Source: JANNOG01 sp050329415 | GTDB lineage: Bacteria; Actinomycetota; Actinomycetes; Actinomycetales; JBBAYJ01 | Direction of reading: 5' to 3' | NCBI GenBank assembly: GCA_050329415.1 | Contig: JBHJOS010000076.1 | Span: 1-21,724, forward strand | Length of the DNA stretch: 21,724 bases | Shown here: one piece after another, positions 6,861-15,070 of the stretch | Layout: the number at the start of each line of letters is the position of its first letter | Numbering within the stretch: position 1 is the first letter of the stretch | Notes under the pieces: generated by a model | The model's input: only the letters and a program-made list of their open reading frames with translations | Told to the model about the DNA's origin: nothing | The model's database searches: none | Position numbers and translations under genes: made by a program

Positions 6861-8252
6861 GTGTCGTCACCCGAGACCCACCCGACGCCCAACGGTGCCG
6901 GCGACCTCGACCTTGGCGAGGCCCGCGTCGAGGGGCTGGCCCGGCGGCGCGGCCTCGACGTCTCCAGCCCCTTCGTCGGGGTGCTGCTCGAGCGGCTGCA
7001 CGGGGAGGACGTCGGCCCCCCACCGGACGACGGTGACGTGTCCGACCCCTCGGGCGCCGTCGCCCGGGTCCAGCGGGCGCTGGTCGCCGTCGCCGCCGGG
7101 CGGATCGTGCTGGTGGTCGACGACACCGACCGCGAGAACGAGGGCGACCTGATCCAGGCCGCCGATGCCGTGAGCACCGAGTCCGTGGCCTTCATGCTGC
7201 GCCACACCTCGGGCGTGGTATGCGTGGCCCTGCCCGCCGAGCGCTGCGACCAGCTGGGCCTGCCGGTCATGGTGCCGGACAACGACGAGCCGATGGGCAC
7301 CGCGTTCACCGTGACCGTCGACCTCCGGCACGGGGTGTCGACCGGCATCAGCGCGTCCGACCGCGCGGCCACCATCCGTGCCCTCGGCGATCCCGGGACC
7401 ACCGCCGCCGACCTCAGCCGGCCCGGCCACGTGTTCCCGCTGCGGGCCAAGCGGCACGGCGTCCTCCAGCGGCGCGGGCACACCGAGGCGGCGGTCGACC
7501 TCGCCCGGCTGGCGGAGCGCCACCCGGCCGGCGTCATCTGCGAGGTCGTGACCGACGACCGGCTCGACATGGCGCGCCGGCCCGACCTGCGGCGCCTCGC
7601 GGCCCGCTTCGACCTGCCGTACCTGTCGGTCGGCGACATCGTCGACTACCGGCGGGCGACCGAGGGGCTGGTGACGCGCGGTGCGTCGGCCGCCCTGCCG
7701 ACCCGCTATGGCGGCTTCCGGGCGACCTCGTTCACCTCGACCGTGGACGGGGCCGAGCACCTCGCCCTCACCTACGGCGACGTGACCGGGGACGACGTGC
7801 TCGTGCGCCTGCACTCCGAGTGCCTCACCGGCGACGCCCTGGGGTCGGCCCGGTGCGACTGCGGGGACCAGCTGCACGAGGCGATGTCCCGGATCGCCAC
7901 CGAGGGCCGCGGCGTCGTCGTCTACCTCAAGGGCCACGAGGGACGCGGCATCGGCCTCGCCGCCAAGATCGCCGCCTATGAGCTGCAGGACCGGGGCCTC
8001 GACACGGTGGACGCCAACCGGGCGCTCGGCCACCCGGTGGACTCCCGCGACTACACAGTGGGGGCCGCCATGCTGCGCAGCCTCGGCGTGGCGTCGGTCC
8101 GGCTCCTGACGAACAACCCCGACAAGGTGGCGGCGCTGGAGGCCCAGGGCGTCCAGGTGTCCCGGGTCCCGATCGGTTCCCCGCTCACGGAGGTCAACGC
8201 GGGTTACCTCGCCACCAAGCGCGACCGCCTCGGTCACCTGCCGCCGGCCTGA
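6861..8252 (+). CDS. ribBA: Bifunctional DHBP synthase / GTP cyclohydrolase II
   Basis: Makes both precursors of riboflavin: 3,4-dihydroxy-2-butanone 4-phosphate from ribulose 5-phosphate, and the pyrimidine intermediate from GTP. The N-terminal RibB domain (about 68-270) has the metal-binding DDTDRENEGD at 87-96, GISASDRAATI and RPGHVFPLRA. The C-terminal RibA domain (about 275-460) has Zn ligands C321, C332 and C334 in a Cys-x10-Cys-x-Cys pattern, YLKGHEGRGIGL, and the TNNPDK ending block. Both active sites look complete. An N-terminal extension of about 65 residues precedes the usual start of RibB and contains an acidic Pro-rich stretch. GTG 6861 is assumed as start; an internal start would shorten the extension. 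There is no room upstream for an FMN riboswitch. Co-location with a flavin reductase suits a flavin-related operon. Confidence 0.93.
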   Translation: MSSPETHPTPNGAGDLDLGEARVEGLARRRGLDVSSPFVGVLLERLHGEDVGPPPDDGDVSDPSGAVARVQRALVAVAAGRIVLVVDDTDRENEGDLIQAADAVSTESVAFMLRHTSGVVCVALPAERCDQLGLPVMVPDNDEPMGTAFTVTVDLRHGVSTGISASDRAATIRALGDPGTTAADLSRPGHVFPLRAKRHGVLQRRGHTEAAVDLARLAERHPAGVICEVVTDDRLDMARRPDLRRLAARFDLPYLSVGDIVDYRRATEGLVTRGASAALPTRYGGFRATSFTSTVDGAEHLALTYGDVTGDDVLVRLHSECLTGDALGSARCDCGDQLHEAMSRIATEGRGVVVYLKGHEGRGIGLAAKIAAYELQDRGLDTVDANRALGHPVDSRDYTVGAAMLRSLGVASVRLLTNNPDKVAALEAQGVQVSRVPIGSPLTEVNAGYLATKRDRLGHLPPA

Positions 8253-8292
8253 CGCGACCCCCGGCCCGGGCCCGGGCGTCCCGCGGGTCAGG
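8248..8292. terminator. Palindromic GC stem-loop after ribBA
   Basis: CCTGAC (8248-8253, which includes the ribBA stop codon) can pair with GTCAGG (8287-8292). Inside lies the perfect 12-base palindrome CCCGGGCCCGGG (8265-8276). There is no T-tract. It is positioned to end ribBA transcription and perhaps to meet transcripts of the convergent efflux gene. Confidence 0.35.
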
Positions 8293-8330
8293 GAACCGCG
8301 GTCACGGGGAGGACCGGATCCGGCGCCCCG

Positions 8331-8473
8331 GCGATTGCCGCCACTCGCCGAGCGCCCCCGCCATCCCCCCCGGCGATTGCCGCCACTCGCCGAGCACCCC
8401 CGCCATCCCCCCAGCGATTGCCGCCACTCGCCGAGGGTGGACGTCGCGCCGCTCGGCGAGTGACGGCAATCGC
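8331..8473. repeat. 22-bp intergenic repeat: three direct copies, one inverted
   Basis: An identical 22-base element occurs at 8331-8352, 8373-8394 and 8414-8435 (period 42 and 41). A reverse-complement copy lies at 8452-8473 with one mismatch. Copies 1 and 2 are extended on the left so that CGGCGA and TCGCCG form a small hairpin within the element; in copy 3 a base change breaks this stem. The spacers after copies 1 and 2 are also nearly identical C-rich runs, so the whole 41-42-bp unit was duplicated. Copy 3 and the inverted copy together can form a stem of about 22 bp with a 16-base loop. The location between two convergent genes is typical of REP/BIME-like elements. No coding potential is convincing here. 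Confidence 0.85.
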
Positions 8474-8534
8474 AGGTGTCGGGGGTGTCGCAGGTGTCGG
8501 GGGTGTCGCAGGTGTCGGGGGTGTCGGGGTGTCG
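8473..8534. repeat. 18-bp tandem repeat, 3.4 copies
   Basis: The unit CAGGTGTCGGGGGTGTCG is repeated exactly at 8473-8490, 8491-8508 and 8509-8526, followed by a partial copy to 8534. Each unit is itself two diverged 9-mers ending GGTGTCG. It directly abuts the inverted copy of the 22-bp element. It is a slippage-type minisatellite. The remaining bases to the efflux gene stop (8535-8584) show nothing recognisable. Confidence 0.85.
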
Positions 8535-8584
8535 AGGTCAGGCGGGTCCGCGGGCACGACCCGCCGGGCGGACCACGGTCCAGG

Positions 8585-11500
8585 TCATCGGGTGGCCCCG
8601 TCGGGGGTCGCCCCGGCCCGGCCGGTCGTCCCGGCGACGCCCGACGCCACCAGCGGCGCCTCGCCCACGGCGGCCCCCTCGGGAACCACCGGCGCCGCGT
8701 GGACGTGACGCCGACGGCCGCCGGACGCCACGAGGCTGTAGACCGCCGGTACGACGAACAGCGTGAGCAGGGTGGAGCTCACGAGCCCGCCGATGACCAC
8801 CGTGGCGAGCCCGACCGACAGCAGCGCCCCCTCGCTGAGGCCGAGCGCCAGCGGCGACAGCGCGCCCACGGTGACGGCGGCGGTCATGATGATCGGCCGC
8901 AGTCGGGCCTGCCCGCCCAGGACCAGGGCCTCGCCGACGGCCACCCCTTCCCGGCGACGTCGTTCCACGAAGTCCAGGAGCACGATGGCGTTCGTCACGA
9001 CGATGCCGATGAGCATGAGCATCCCGATCATTGCCGACAGGTCGAGCGGCCACCCGCTGAGGAGCAGGGCGGGCAGCGCGCCCACGGCGGCGAGCGGCAA
9101 CGACAGCAGGATCACCAGCGGCGTCACGAGGCTGCCGAAGGTCGCCACCAGCACGAGGTAGACGAGGATGACGGCGAAGCCCATCGCCTGGAAGAGGCCG
9201 CCGAAGCTCTCCTGCTGGTTCTGGGTCGCGCCGCCGACCGAGGCCTCGACGCCGTCGGGCAGGCCTAGCCCGTCGACCGCGGCGGTGATCTCGCCGTTCA
9301 CGGCTCCCGTGTTCTCATCGGTGATGGTCCCCGTCACGGTGGCCGTGCGCTGCCCGTCGGACGACGTCACCGTGCTGGGCGCCGAGATCTCGCTGACCGT
9401 CGCGACGTCGGAGAGGACGACACCGTCGGCGATGGCGAGGGCACCGAGGGCGTCGCCACCCGCCGTCGCCTCGGCCGGCAATGCGAGGGAGACGTCGCTG
9501 GCCTCAGCATCGACCACCACGCCTTCCACGGTCGCGCCGTTGACGGCCGAGCGGACCGCGGCGGTCACCGCGTCACCCGACAGTCCCGCATCGGCCAGTG
9601 CCGCGGCGTCGAGGTCGACGACCAGTTCGGTGCGGTCGGAGTCGACCGTGGACTGGACGTCCGCCAGGCCGTCGATGCCGCCCAGCTCGTCGGCGACCAG
9701 CCTGGCGCCCTCCTGGACGGCGTCGAAGTCCGCGCCGCGCACCTCGATCGACGCCCCGGAGCTGTCGGGTGCGGTGGTGCCCGTGGGGACGACGGTGCCC
9801 TCCAGGTCGCGTTCGGCCAGCGCGGCCTCCAGGTCTCCCGCGAGGTCGTCGACGTCGGCGTCCTCGGCGAGAGTCACCGTCACCCGGGCCCCGGCGGCAT
9901 CGCCTCCCCCGAGGGCCGCGAAGCCCTCCGGCCGGGAACCGATGCTGGAGGTGTAGCGCTCGACCCCGTCGAGGCCGGCGACCTCCTCCTCCAACCCGAC
10001 GAGCTGGTCCGACGTGATGGCGAGCGACTGCCCCGGCGGTGTGGTGACGGTGACCTCCAGCGCGGTGGGCACCGTCTCGGGGAACAGGGTGGTGGGGATG
10101 CGGGTCAGGGTGCTGAGGGAGGCCGCGAGCAGGGCGACCGCAGCGGCGACGGTGATCCAGCGGTGGCCGAGAACCCACTGCAGGGGCCGGGTGTACGCCC
10201 GGACCAGCGGGCGGTCGCCGGGGAGCGTCCGGTGTCCGGCCGGGCGGGGACGCAGCAGCAGGTGGGCGAGGACCGGCACCACCGTCACGGCGACCACCAG
10301 GCTGGCGGTGAGGGCGTAGACGACGGTGAGAGCGAACCCGAGGAAGATCTGGCCGACCAGTCCCCCGACGAAGACCAGCGGAAGGAACACGCTGGCCGTC
10401 GCCACTGTCGACGACGTGATCGCGGGGATCACCTGGCGGGTGCCCTGGACCACGGCCTCCGTGCGGTGCATCCCCGACTCCAGCAGCCGGTAGATGTTCT
10501 CCAGCACGACGATGGCGTCGTCGATCACCCGGGCCGCCGCGACCAGCAGTGCCCCGATGGTGATGATGTTGAGGCTGATCTCCTGCACGTACATGAGGCC
10601 CAGGGCCACCGCGATCGACGTGGGGATCGAGACACCGGCCACGAGGGTCGGCCCGATCCGGCGGAGGAACAGCAGCAGGAGGACAACGAGGACGCCGACG
10701 CCGAGCAGGGCGTCACGGACCAGGGCGTTGATGTTCGAGGTGATCTCGGGCTCCTGGTTGACCACCTCGGTGACGCTGGCGCCCGACGGCGGCGGGTTCG
10801 CCTCGACCGCTTCGACGGCGTCGCCGACCAGGTCGACGATGTCGGCGTCCTGCTCGGCGATCACCTCGAGCGTCACGGCCGGCTCGCCATTGGTGCGACT
10901 GATGGTCTGCCCGTCCCCGGCGTCGGTCAGGGTGACGGTGCCGAGCTCCCCGATCGTCGGGGGTTCCGGAGCAGCCACGGCCGTCGGGGAGGTGCCCGCC
11001 GGGTCGGCGCCGGACGCAGGGTCGCTCCCGGCAACCCCGGGTCCCGGACTGGACGCGTCCGGAACCTGGGCCCCACCGCCGGCCGCACCCACCTGCGCGC
11101 CTCCCGGCGTTCCAGCCGGCCCGCTGCGGCTGACCTCGACGGCCTCGATCTCAGCGACGGTCGCGGTGCCGTCGGTGACGGTGACCGGCAGGTCGGTCCG
11201 GTCGGCCACGACGGAACCGACGGCGAAGGACCGGTTCGCGGACTCCAGCGCCGACGACACGTCCGACACCCCGAGACCGGCGTCCGCGAGGGCGTCCGGG
11301 TCGAGCTCGACGACGACCTGGCGCGCCACGCCCCCCGTGACCTCGACGTCGCCGACCCCGTCGACCGCCTCCAGCGCCGGCCGGAGGGTGTCCTCGACGT
11401 AGGCGCTGATCTCGGCCTCGTCCTCGCCGAAGACGGACACGCCGTAGGCGGCGTCGCCGCCCGGAGCGAGCGTCTCCACCCGCAGGTCTGCCCCGTCCGG

Positions 11501-11854
11501 CAGCGAGACGTCGGCGAGGCGGTCCTGGACCTGACGCAACCGTTCGTCGGTGTCGTCGCCGAAGTCGTACTCCAGGACGAAGGTGGCGGCGCTGTCGCGG
11601 GCGGTCGAGGTCAGCGACTGCAGCCCCTCGGCACCCTCGAGGGCGTCCTCGACGGGAGCCACGATGTCCTCGGCCACGGCGGAGGCGCCCGCCCCCGGCT
11701 GCGTCGCGATGACGGAGACGAACGGGGCATCCAGCGGCGGGAACAGCTCCTGCTTCAGCCGGTCCGCGGACACCCAGCCGGCCGCCAGGAGGACCCCGAC
11801 GTGGATGAGGGTGAGGGCGCGGTTGCGCAGGCACAACCGGACGAACGCGGTCAT
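8585..11854 (-). CDS. RND-superfamily efflux transporter, HAE1/AcrB type
   Basis: Proton-driven export pump in the cytoplasmic membrane, with drug, lipid or metal-complex substrates undecided. The 1089-residue protein is an internal duplication: each half has one membrane helix, a large extracytoplasmic domain and a helix bundle. Visible marks are LKQELFPPLDAPFVSV after helix 1, the proton-relay pair D445-D446 in RVIDDAIVVLENIYRL, and TNAIVLLDFVERRR in the second half. About residues 243-302 are a Gly/Ala/Pro-rich low-complexity insertion in the first extracellular domain. ATG 11854 is preferred because AGGAG lies 7 bases upstream; the open frame extends 43 codons further without a good site. 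No membrane-fusion or outer-membrane partner is nearby, as expected for a monoderm. It is divergent from a two-component system that probably controls it. Confidence 0.92.
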   Translation of the reverse strand: MTAFVRLCLRNRALTLIHVGVLLAAGWVSADRLKQELFPPLDAPFVSVIATQPGAGASAVAEDIVAPVEDALEGAEGLQSLTSTARDSAATFVLEYDFGDDTDERLRQVQDRLADVSLPDGADLRVETLAPGGDAAYGVSVFGEDEAEISAYVEDTLRPALEAVDGVGDVEVTGGVARQVVVELDPDALADAGLGVSDVSSALESANRSFAVGSVVADRTDLPVTVTDGTATVAEIEAVEVSRSGPAGTPGGAQVGAAGGGAQVPDASSPGPGVAGSDPASGADPAGTSPTAVAAPEPPTIGELGTVTLTDAGDGQTISRTNGEPAVTLEVIAEQDADIVDLVGDAVEAVEANPPPSGASVTEVVNQEPEITSNINALVRDALLGVGVLVVLLLLFLRRIGPTLVAGVSIPTSIAVALGLMYVQEISLNIITIGALLVAAARVIDDAIVVLENIYRLLESGMHRTEAVVQGTRQVIPAITSSTVATASVFLPLVFVGGLVGQIFLGFALTVVYALTASLVVAVTVVPVLAHLLLRPRPAGHRTLPGDRPLVRAYTRPLQWVLGHRWITVAAAVALLAASLSTLTRIPTTLFPETVPTALEVTVTTPPGQSLAITSDQLVGLEEEVAGLDGVERYTSSIGSRPEGFAALGGGDAAGARVTVTLAEDADVDDLAGDLEAALAERDLEGTVVPTGTTAPDSSGASIEVRGADFDAVQEGARLVADELGGIDGLADVQSTVDSDRTELVVDLDAAALADAGLSGDAVTAAVRSAVNGATVEGVVVDAEASDVSLALPAEATAGGDALGALAIADGVVLSDVATVSEISAPSTVTSSDGQRTATVTGTITDENTGAVNGEITAAVDGLGLPDGVEASVGGATQNQQESFGGLFQAMGFAVILVYLVLVATFGSLVTPLVILLSLPLAAVGALPALLLSGWPLDLSAMIGMLMLIGIVVTNAIVLLDFVERRRREGVAVGEALVLGGQARLRPIIMTAAVTVGALSPLALGLSEGALLSVGLATVVIGGLVSSTLLTLFVVPAVYSLVASGGRRRHVHAAPVVPEGAAVGEAPLVASGVAGTTGRAGATPDGATR

Positions 11855-11931
11855 GGTGGTCTCCTGGGGCTCGGCATGGTCCCGGATCCGGTGCGTCCGG
11901 GCCGTCGATGACCGACCGTAGGAATCGGGGT

Positions 11932-11994
11932 GTGAGATCTCCGTGAGACGACGCGACCGGCCCAGCCGCTGGGCCGGATTCACCGGGGTCTCAC
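11932..11994. promoter_or_regulatory. Divergent operator candidate: GTGAGA boxes around an inverted repeat
   Basis: GTGAGA occurs at 11932-11937 and 11943-11948, 11 bp apart, which is the half-site spacing of OmpR-type regulators. The second box, as GTGAGAC (11943-11949), is mirrored by GTCTCAC at 11988-11994. Between them is a perfect 9-bp inverted repeat CCGGCCCAG (11957-11965) / CTGGGCCGG (11969-11977). The centre of the hairpin (11967) almost coincides with the centre of the outer boxes (11968.5). The site lies between the efflux gene start (11854) and the response-regulator start (12038). Binding by the neighbouring regulator is inferred. Confidence 0.5.
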
Positions 11995-12037
11995 AGCCTC
12001 GTCGTTAGCCTCCGGACATCGGTGCGGGAGGTGGGCG

Positions 12038-12721
12038 GTGCGAGTGCTGGTCGTCGAGGACGAGGTGTTCCTGGCCGACGCGGTGGCTCGCGGGCTGCGC
12101 CGCGAGGGGATCGCCGTGGACCTGGCGAGCGACGGGGCCGAGGCGCTGGAGAAGGTGGCCGTCACCGACTACGACGTCGTGGTGCTGGACCGGGACCTGC
12201 CCCGGGTGCACGGCGACGACGTCTGCCGCCGGCTCGTGACCGACCGGGTCCGGGCCCGGATCCTCCGGCTCACCGCCTCCGGGACCGACCGGGACGTCGT
12301 CACCGGACTCACCATCGGCGCCGACGACTACCTGCCCAAGCCGTTCGCCTTCCCGGTGCTCGTCGCGCGGCTGCGGGCACTGGCCCGCCGGTCGCAGCGG
12401 CCCCAGCCGCCCGTGCTCCGGCACGGTGACCTGGTCTGCGATCCCGCCCGGCGGGTCGCGACCCGGGGAGACGAACTCCTGGCGCTGACCCGCAAGGAGT
12501 TCGGTGTGCTCCAGGCGCTGCTGGAGGCGGGTGGGGCGGTCGTCAGCAGCGAGGAGCTGCTGGAGCAGGTGTGGGACGAGCACACCGACCCGTTCACCAC
12601 GGTCGTCCGGGTGACCGTCCGCAGCCTCCGGCTCAAGCTCGGGGACCCCCCGGTCGTCGAGACAGTCATCGGGGCCGGGTACCGGATCGCGTCCGCGGAC
12701 CCGATGGGCTCCGCGTCGTGA
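12038..12721 (+). CDS. OmpR/PhoB-family response regulator
   Basis: Phosphorylation-controlled DNA-binding protein of 227 residues. The receiver domain (1-115) has acidic pocket E7-D8, phospho-acceptor D51 in VVLDRDLP, T79 and K101 in PKPF. The winged-helix effector domain (about 130-222) has LTRKEFGVLQALLEAGG, EELLEQVWDEH and the C-terminal hairpin VETVIGAGYRI. GTG 12038 follows GGGAGG (12026-12031) at good distance. Its last bases overlap the histidine kinase GTG (GTGA), so the pair is coupled. Likely targets are its own operon and the divergent RND pump, because a symmetrical box array lies between them. Stimulus unknown. Confidence 0.92.
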   Translation: MRVLVVEDEVFLADAVARGLRREGIAVDLASDGAEALEKVAVTDYDVVVLDRDLPRVHGDDVCRRLVTDRVRARILRLTASGTDRDVVTGLTIGADDYLPKPFAFPVLVARLRALARRSQRPQPPVLRHGDLVCDPARRVATRGDELLALTRKEFGVLQALLEAGGAVVSSEELLEQVWDEHTDPFTTVVRVTVRSLRLKLGDPPVVETVIGAGYRIASADPMGSAS

Positions 12722-13920
12722 CGGCCCGGCGGTCACAGCTGCGGCGCCCGCGCCCCCTCACGCTGCGCGGGCGGCTGGCCCTCGGCTTCGCGGCGTCGCT
12801 GGCGGTGTTCGGCACGGCGCTGCTCGGGTTGGCCCTCGCCCTCGTGCGACGCAGCCTCACGGCGGAGCCGCGGCGGTTCCAGGATCTCGTGGAGGAACGA
12901 CTGGGCCTGCCGGCCGGGGCGCTCGACGGTCTGCGCTTCCCGCCCGCGGGCGAGGTCACCTTCCGCGTGGTCCAGGAGGAGCTGACCCGGGCCGTGCTGC
13001 GAGAGCTCCTGGTGCAGTCCGTCGTCACCCTCGTCGTGGCGATCGCGGTGGCCGGCGTCGTCGGCTGGTTCACCGCGGGCCGCTTCGTACGCCCGCTGCG
13101 GGAGATCACCGACACCACCCGGAGCCTGTCGGCGGCCACCCTCGACCGGCGGATCGCCCTGGCGGGCTCGGGGGACGAGCTGCACGAGCTGGCGTCGACG
13201 GTCGACGCCATGCTCGACCGGCTGCAGGGGGCGTTCGCCGGACAGCGCCGCTTCGTCGCCGACGCCTCCCATGAGCTGCGCACCCCGTTGGCCGTCATGC
13301 GCACCGAACTGGACGTCACCCTCGCCGACCCCGATGCCGATGTCGCCGACCTGCGGCGGATGGGAGCGACCCTGCACGTCGCGGTGGAGCGGGTGGAGCG
13401 CCTGCTCGACGGGCTGCTCGCGCTCGCCCTCGCCGACAGCGGGGTGGGTGTGCGGCGGGACGAGCGCGTCGACCTCGCCGCCTCGGCCGCCGCGGCCCTT
13501 GCCCGGCTCGAGGACACCGCCGCCGCGCGGGGGCTCGCCGTGCGACGGGACCTCGCGCCCGCGGTCGTCGTGGGCGACGCCGCGCTGCTCGACCGCTTCG
13601 TCGCCAACCTCGTCGACAATGCGGTGCGTCACGGCCTCGCCGACGGCGAGGTCTCGGTCGCGACCAGCACGGCCGGGAACGAGGCGAGGGTGAGCGTGAC
13701 GAACGACGTGGCCGAGGGGAGCGTGACGGCCCCGGACGCGCTCCTCCAGCCGTTCCACCGGGGCGCCGCCGGCCGCACCGGCCCGGGGTCGGGGCTGGGG
13801 CTCACCATCGCCCATGCCATCGCACGGGCCCACGGTGGGACGGTCGACGTCGAAGTCACCGCGACGACCTTCGAGGTCGAGGCGAGCATCCCCACCGGCA
13901 GCACGGCCTCGTGGACGTGA
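12718..13920 (+). CDS. Membrane sensor histidine kinase
   Basis: Partner kinase of the upstream response regulator, 400 residues. There are two membrane helices, at about 19-43 and 100-118. They flank a short extracellular segment of about 55 residues that is too small for a known sensor fold. A HAMP linker follows (GRFVRPLREITDTTRSLS), then HisKA with H185 in ADASHELRTPLAVMRTELDV, N-box NLVDNAVRHG, and G2 box GSGLGLTIAHAIARAHGG. The usual D-x-G-x-G (G1) box is replaced by VTNDVAEGSV, a divergence seen in some actinobacterial kinases with a V-x-N-x-G-type motif. The GTG start overlaps the regulator stop. The short sensor loop suggests that it senses the membrane or a membrane partner, which would suit control of an efflux pump. 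Confidence 0.9.
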   Translation: MTARRSQLRRPRPLTLRGRLALGFAASLAVFGTALLGLALALVRRSLTAEPRRFQDLVEERLGLPAGALDGLRFPPAGEVTFRVVQEELTRAVLRELLVQSVVTLVVAIAVAGVVGWFTAGRFVRPLREITDTTRSLSAATLDRRIALAGSGDELHELASTVDAMLDRLQGAFAGQRRFVADASHELRTPLAVMRTELDVTLADPDADVADLRRMGATLHVAVERVERLLDGLLALALADSGVGVRRDERVDLAASAAAALARLEDTAAARGLAVRRDLAPAVVVGDAALLDRFVANLVDNAVRHGLADGEVSVATSTAGNEARVSVTNDVAEGSVTAPDALLQPFHRGAAGRTGPGSGLGLTIAHAIARAHGGTVDVEVTATTFEVEASIPTGSTASWT

Positions 13921-13996
13921 GTCGCTCCGGGGCTCGACCACCGCGAAGTCGAAGGCGGCCCCGAGGTCCGCTCGCCCAGCCGGTCGGGGGACGGGG

Positions 13997-14685
13997 TCAC
14001 TCGAGGTGGACGCGCTGGGTGGACGTGAAGACCTGGTCGGGGTCGACGCGGCGCTTGACCTGCTGGAACCGGGCGTAGGTCTCCGGCGACCAGGCGGAGC
14101 GGACGTGCTCCGGCGCCTCGTCCAGGCCGAGGTGGTTGACGTCCGCTCCCCCCCACGACCGGCCCAGCACCGCCTCCCAGGTGCGCGTCATCCAGGCCCG
14201 GTGGGCGGCGGCGTCGGGGTCATCAGCCTTCTGGAACCAGCCGGCGATGACCTCGATGAGGAGGTCGGCGTGGCGGAACGAGAACGCCGTGGCATCGGCA
14301 GCCCGCTCGGCGATGGCGCCGCCCAGCGGCCGGATCACGATCTCGAACAGTGGGGAGCGGGCCTCGCGCGCGGCTCGGACGAGGGCGCCGATCTCGGTGT
14401 CGCCGAGCGGGCGGAGCCACTCGGAGCGGACGTCCCAGCAGGCGCCCCAGGGCGCGCTGGGGTCCCCGGCCCGCTGGAAGGCGGGGTAGGGGTGGGTCGT
14501 CACGGTGTCGGCGACGGCTGGCACGACGGCGCGGAGCCGGTCCAGGCCCGCAGCCCGGCGTCGCCGTCGACCATGACGTTGATCATGAGCGCGGGCCGAC
14601 CCGCCAGCTCGGGCGGGAAGGGGGCCGCGGGTGGCACCTGGACGAGCACTGCGTTCTCGGCACTGGCGGACGTCCCGGCATGACC
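13997..14685 (-). pseudogene. C-terminal remnant of a berberine-bridge FAD oxidoreductase
   Basis: Transcribed leftward. The last part (14524 to 13997) reads as a BBE-like C-terminus, with ARFQQVKRRVDPDQVFTST (the conserved Y-x-R-L-x-x-v-K-x-x-y-D-P-x-x-x-F block, reduced here) and VADTVTTHPYPAFQR before it. The upstream part (about 14685 to 14560) reads PPELAGRPALMINVMVDGDA in a different frame, which is the preceding segment of the same family. A one-base loss near 14545-14565 would account for the switch, since in the second frame GLDRLRAVVPAVADTV joins up. The FAD-binding N-terminal domain, about 250 residues or more, is absent; the sequence beyond 14690 belongs to a toxin gene. So it is both 5'-truncated and frameshifted. 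An intact reading from an ATG at 14524 would lack any catalytic domain. Confidence 0.7.
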
Positions 14686-14695
14686 CGCCCGGGGC

Positions 14696-15070
14696 TCAGA
14701 CGAGCCAGTCCTCGTCAGGACGCGACCGGACGTCCGGTGCCTCGAGCCAGGCCCCGAGAGCGTCGACGATGACTGCCGTCCGCCGCCCGTCGCCTCGAGG
14801 GAAGCGGCGAGGACTGACACACAGCAGGCGGGCGACCGGCTCGCCGCTGTGGTAGGCCGCCGCGAGGAGAGGGCGGAAATCCTTGCTGTTCTCCGTCACG
14901 ATCCGGCGGCCGGCTACGGCCGCCCCACGGAACAGGTGAGCGTCCGACTGCGATCGCAGGTGGGCCTCGGACACGACCGCGACGACGTCGTGGCCCCGCG
15001 AGCGCAGCGCCTCCGCGATCTCCGTGGCGTAGTGCTCGTCCAGCAGGAGGGGAGCGGACGGTCCGGTCAC
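14696..15070 (-). CDS. DUF5615/PIN-like toxin of a toxin-antitoxin pair
   Basis: A 124-residue protein with a PIN-like fold signature: LLLDEHYATEIAEALRSRGHDV at the start (D and E as first acidic residues), SDAHLFRGAAVAGRRIVTEN in the middle, and NSKDFRPLL supplying the late Asp. This is the DUF5615 pattern (D-E-x...R-G-H-D-V...T-x-N-x-x-D-F), related to Mut7-C/VapC nucleases. It probably acts as an RNase toxin in the cytoplasm. The GTG start at 15070 overlaps the stop of the upstream antitoxin by 4 bases, the usual arrangement for tight co-translation. It is intact while both flanking genes are decayed. Enzymatic activity is inferred from the family. Confidence 0.75.
   Translation of the reverse strand: MTGPSAPLLLDEHYATEIAEALRSRGHDVVAVVSEAHLRSQSDAHLFRGAAVAGRRIVTENSKDFRPLLAAAYHSGEPVARLLCVSPRRFPRGDGRRTAVIVDALGAWLEAPDVRSRPDEDWLV

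Noticed and set aside
8331..8534. CRISPR array
   Set aside because: The spacers between the 22-bp copies are nearly identical to each other, one copy is inverted, there are too few units, and there are no cas genes. The 18-bp tandem has no spacers at all.
8288..8557. Short minus-strand frame over the repeat region, Thr-Pro-rich
   Set aside because: Its sequence is only a translation of the 22-bp and 18-bp repeats; no ribosome-binding site or codon-bias signal.
10163..11911. 582-codon plus-strand frame inside the efflux gene
   Set aside because: Antisense shadow of the RND gene, whose proton-relay and membrane motifs are clear on the minus strand.
13921..13996. GC hairpin (CGGGGC...GCCCCG) as terminator after the histidine kinase
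   Set aside because: Only 6 bp with a long loop and no T-tract; such pairs are frequent by chance here.
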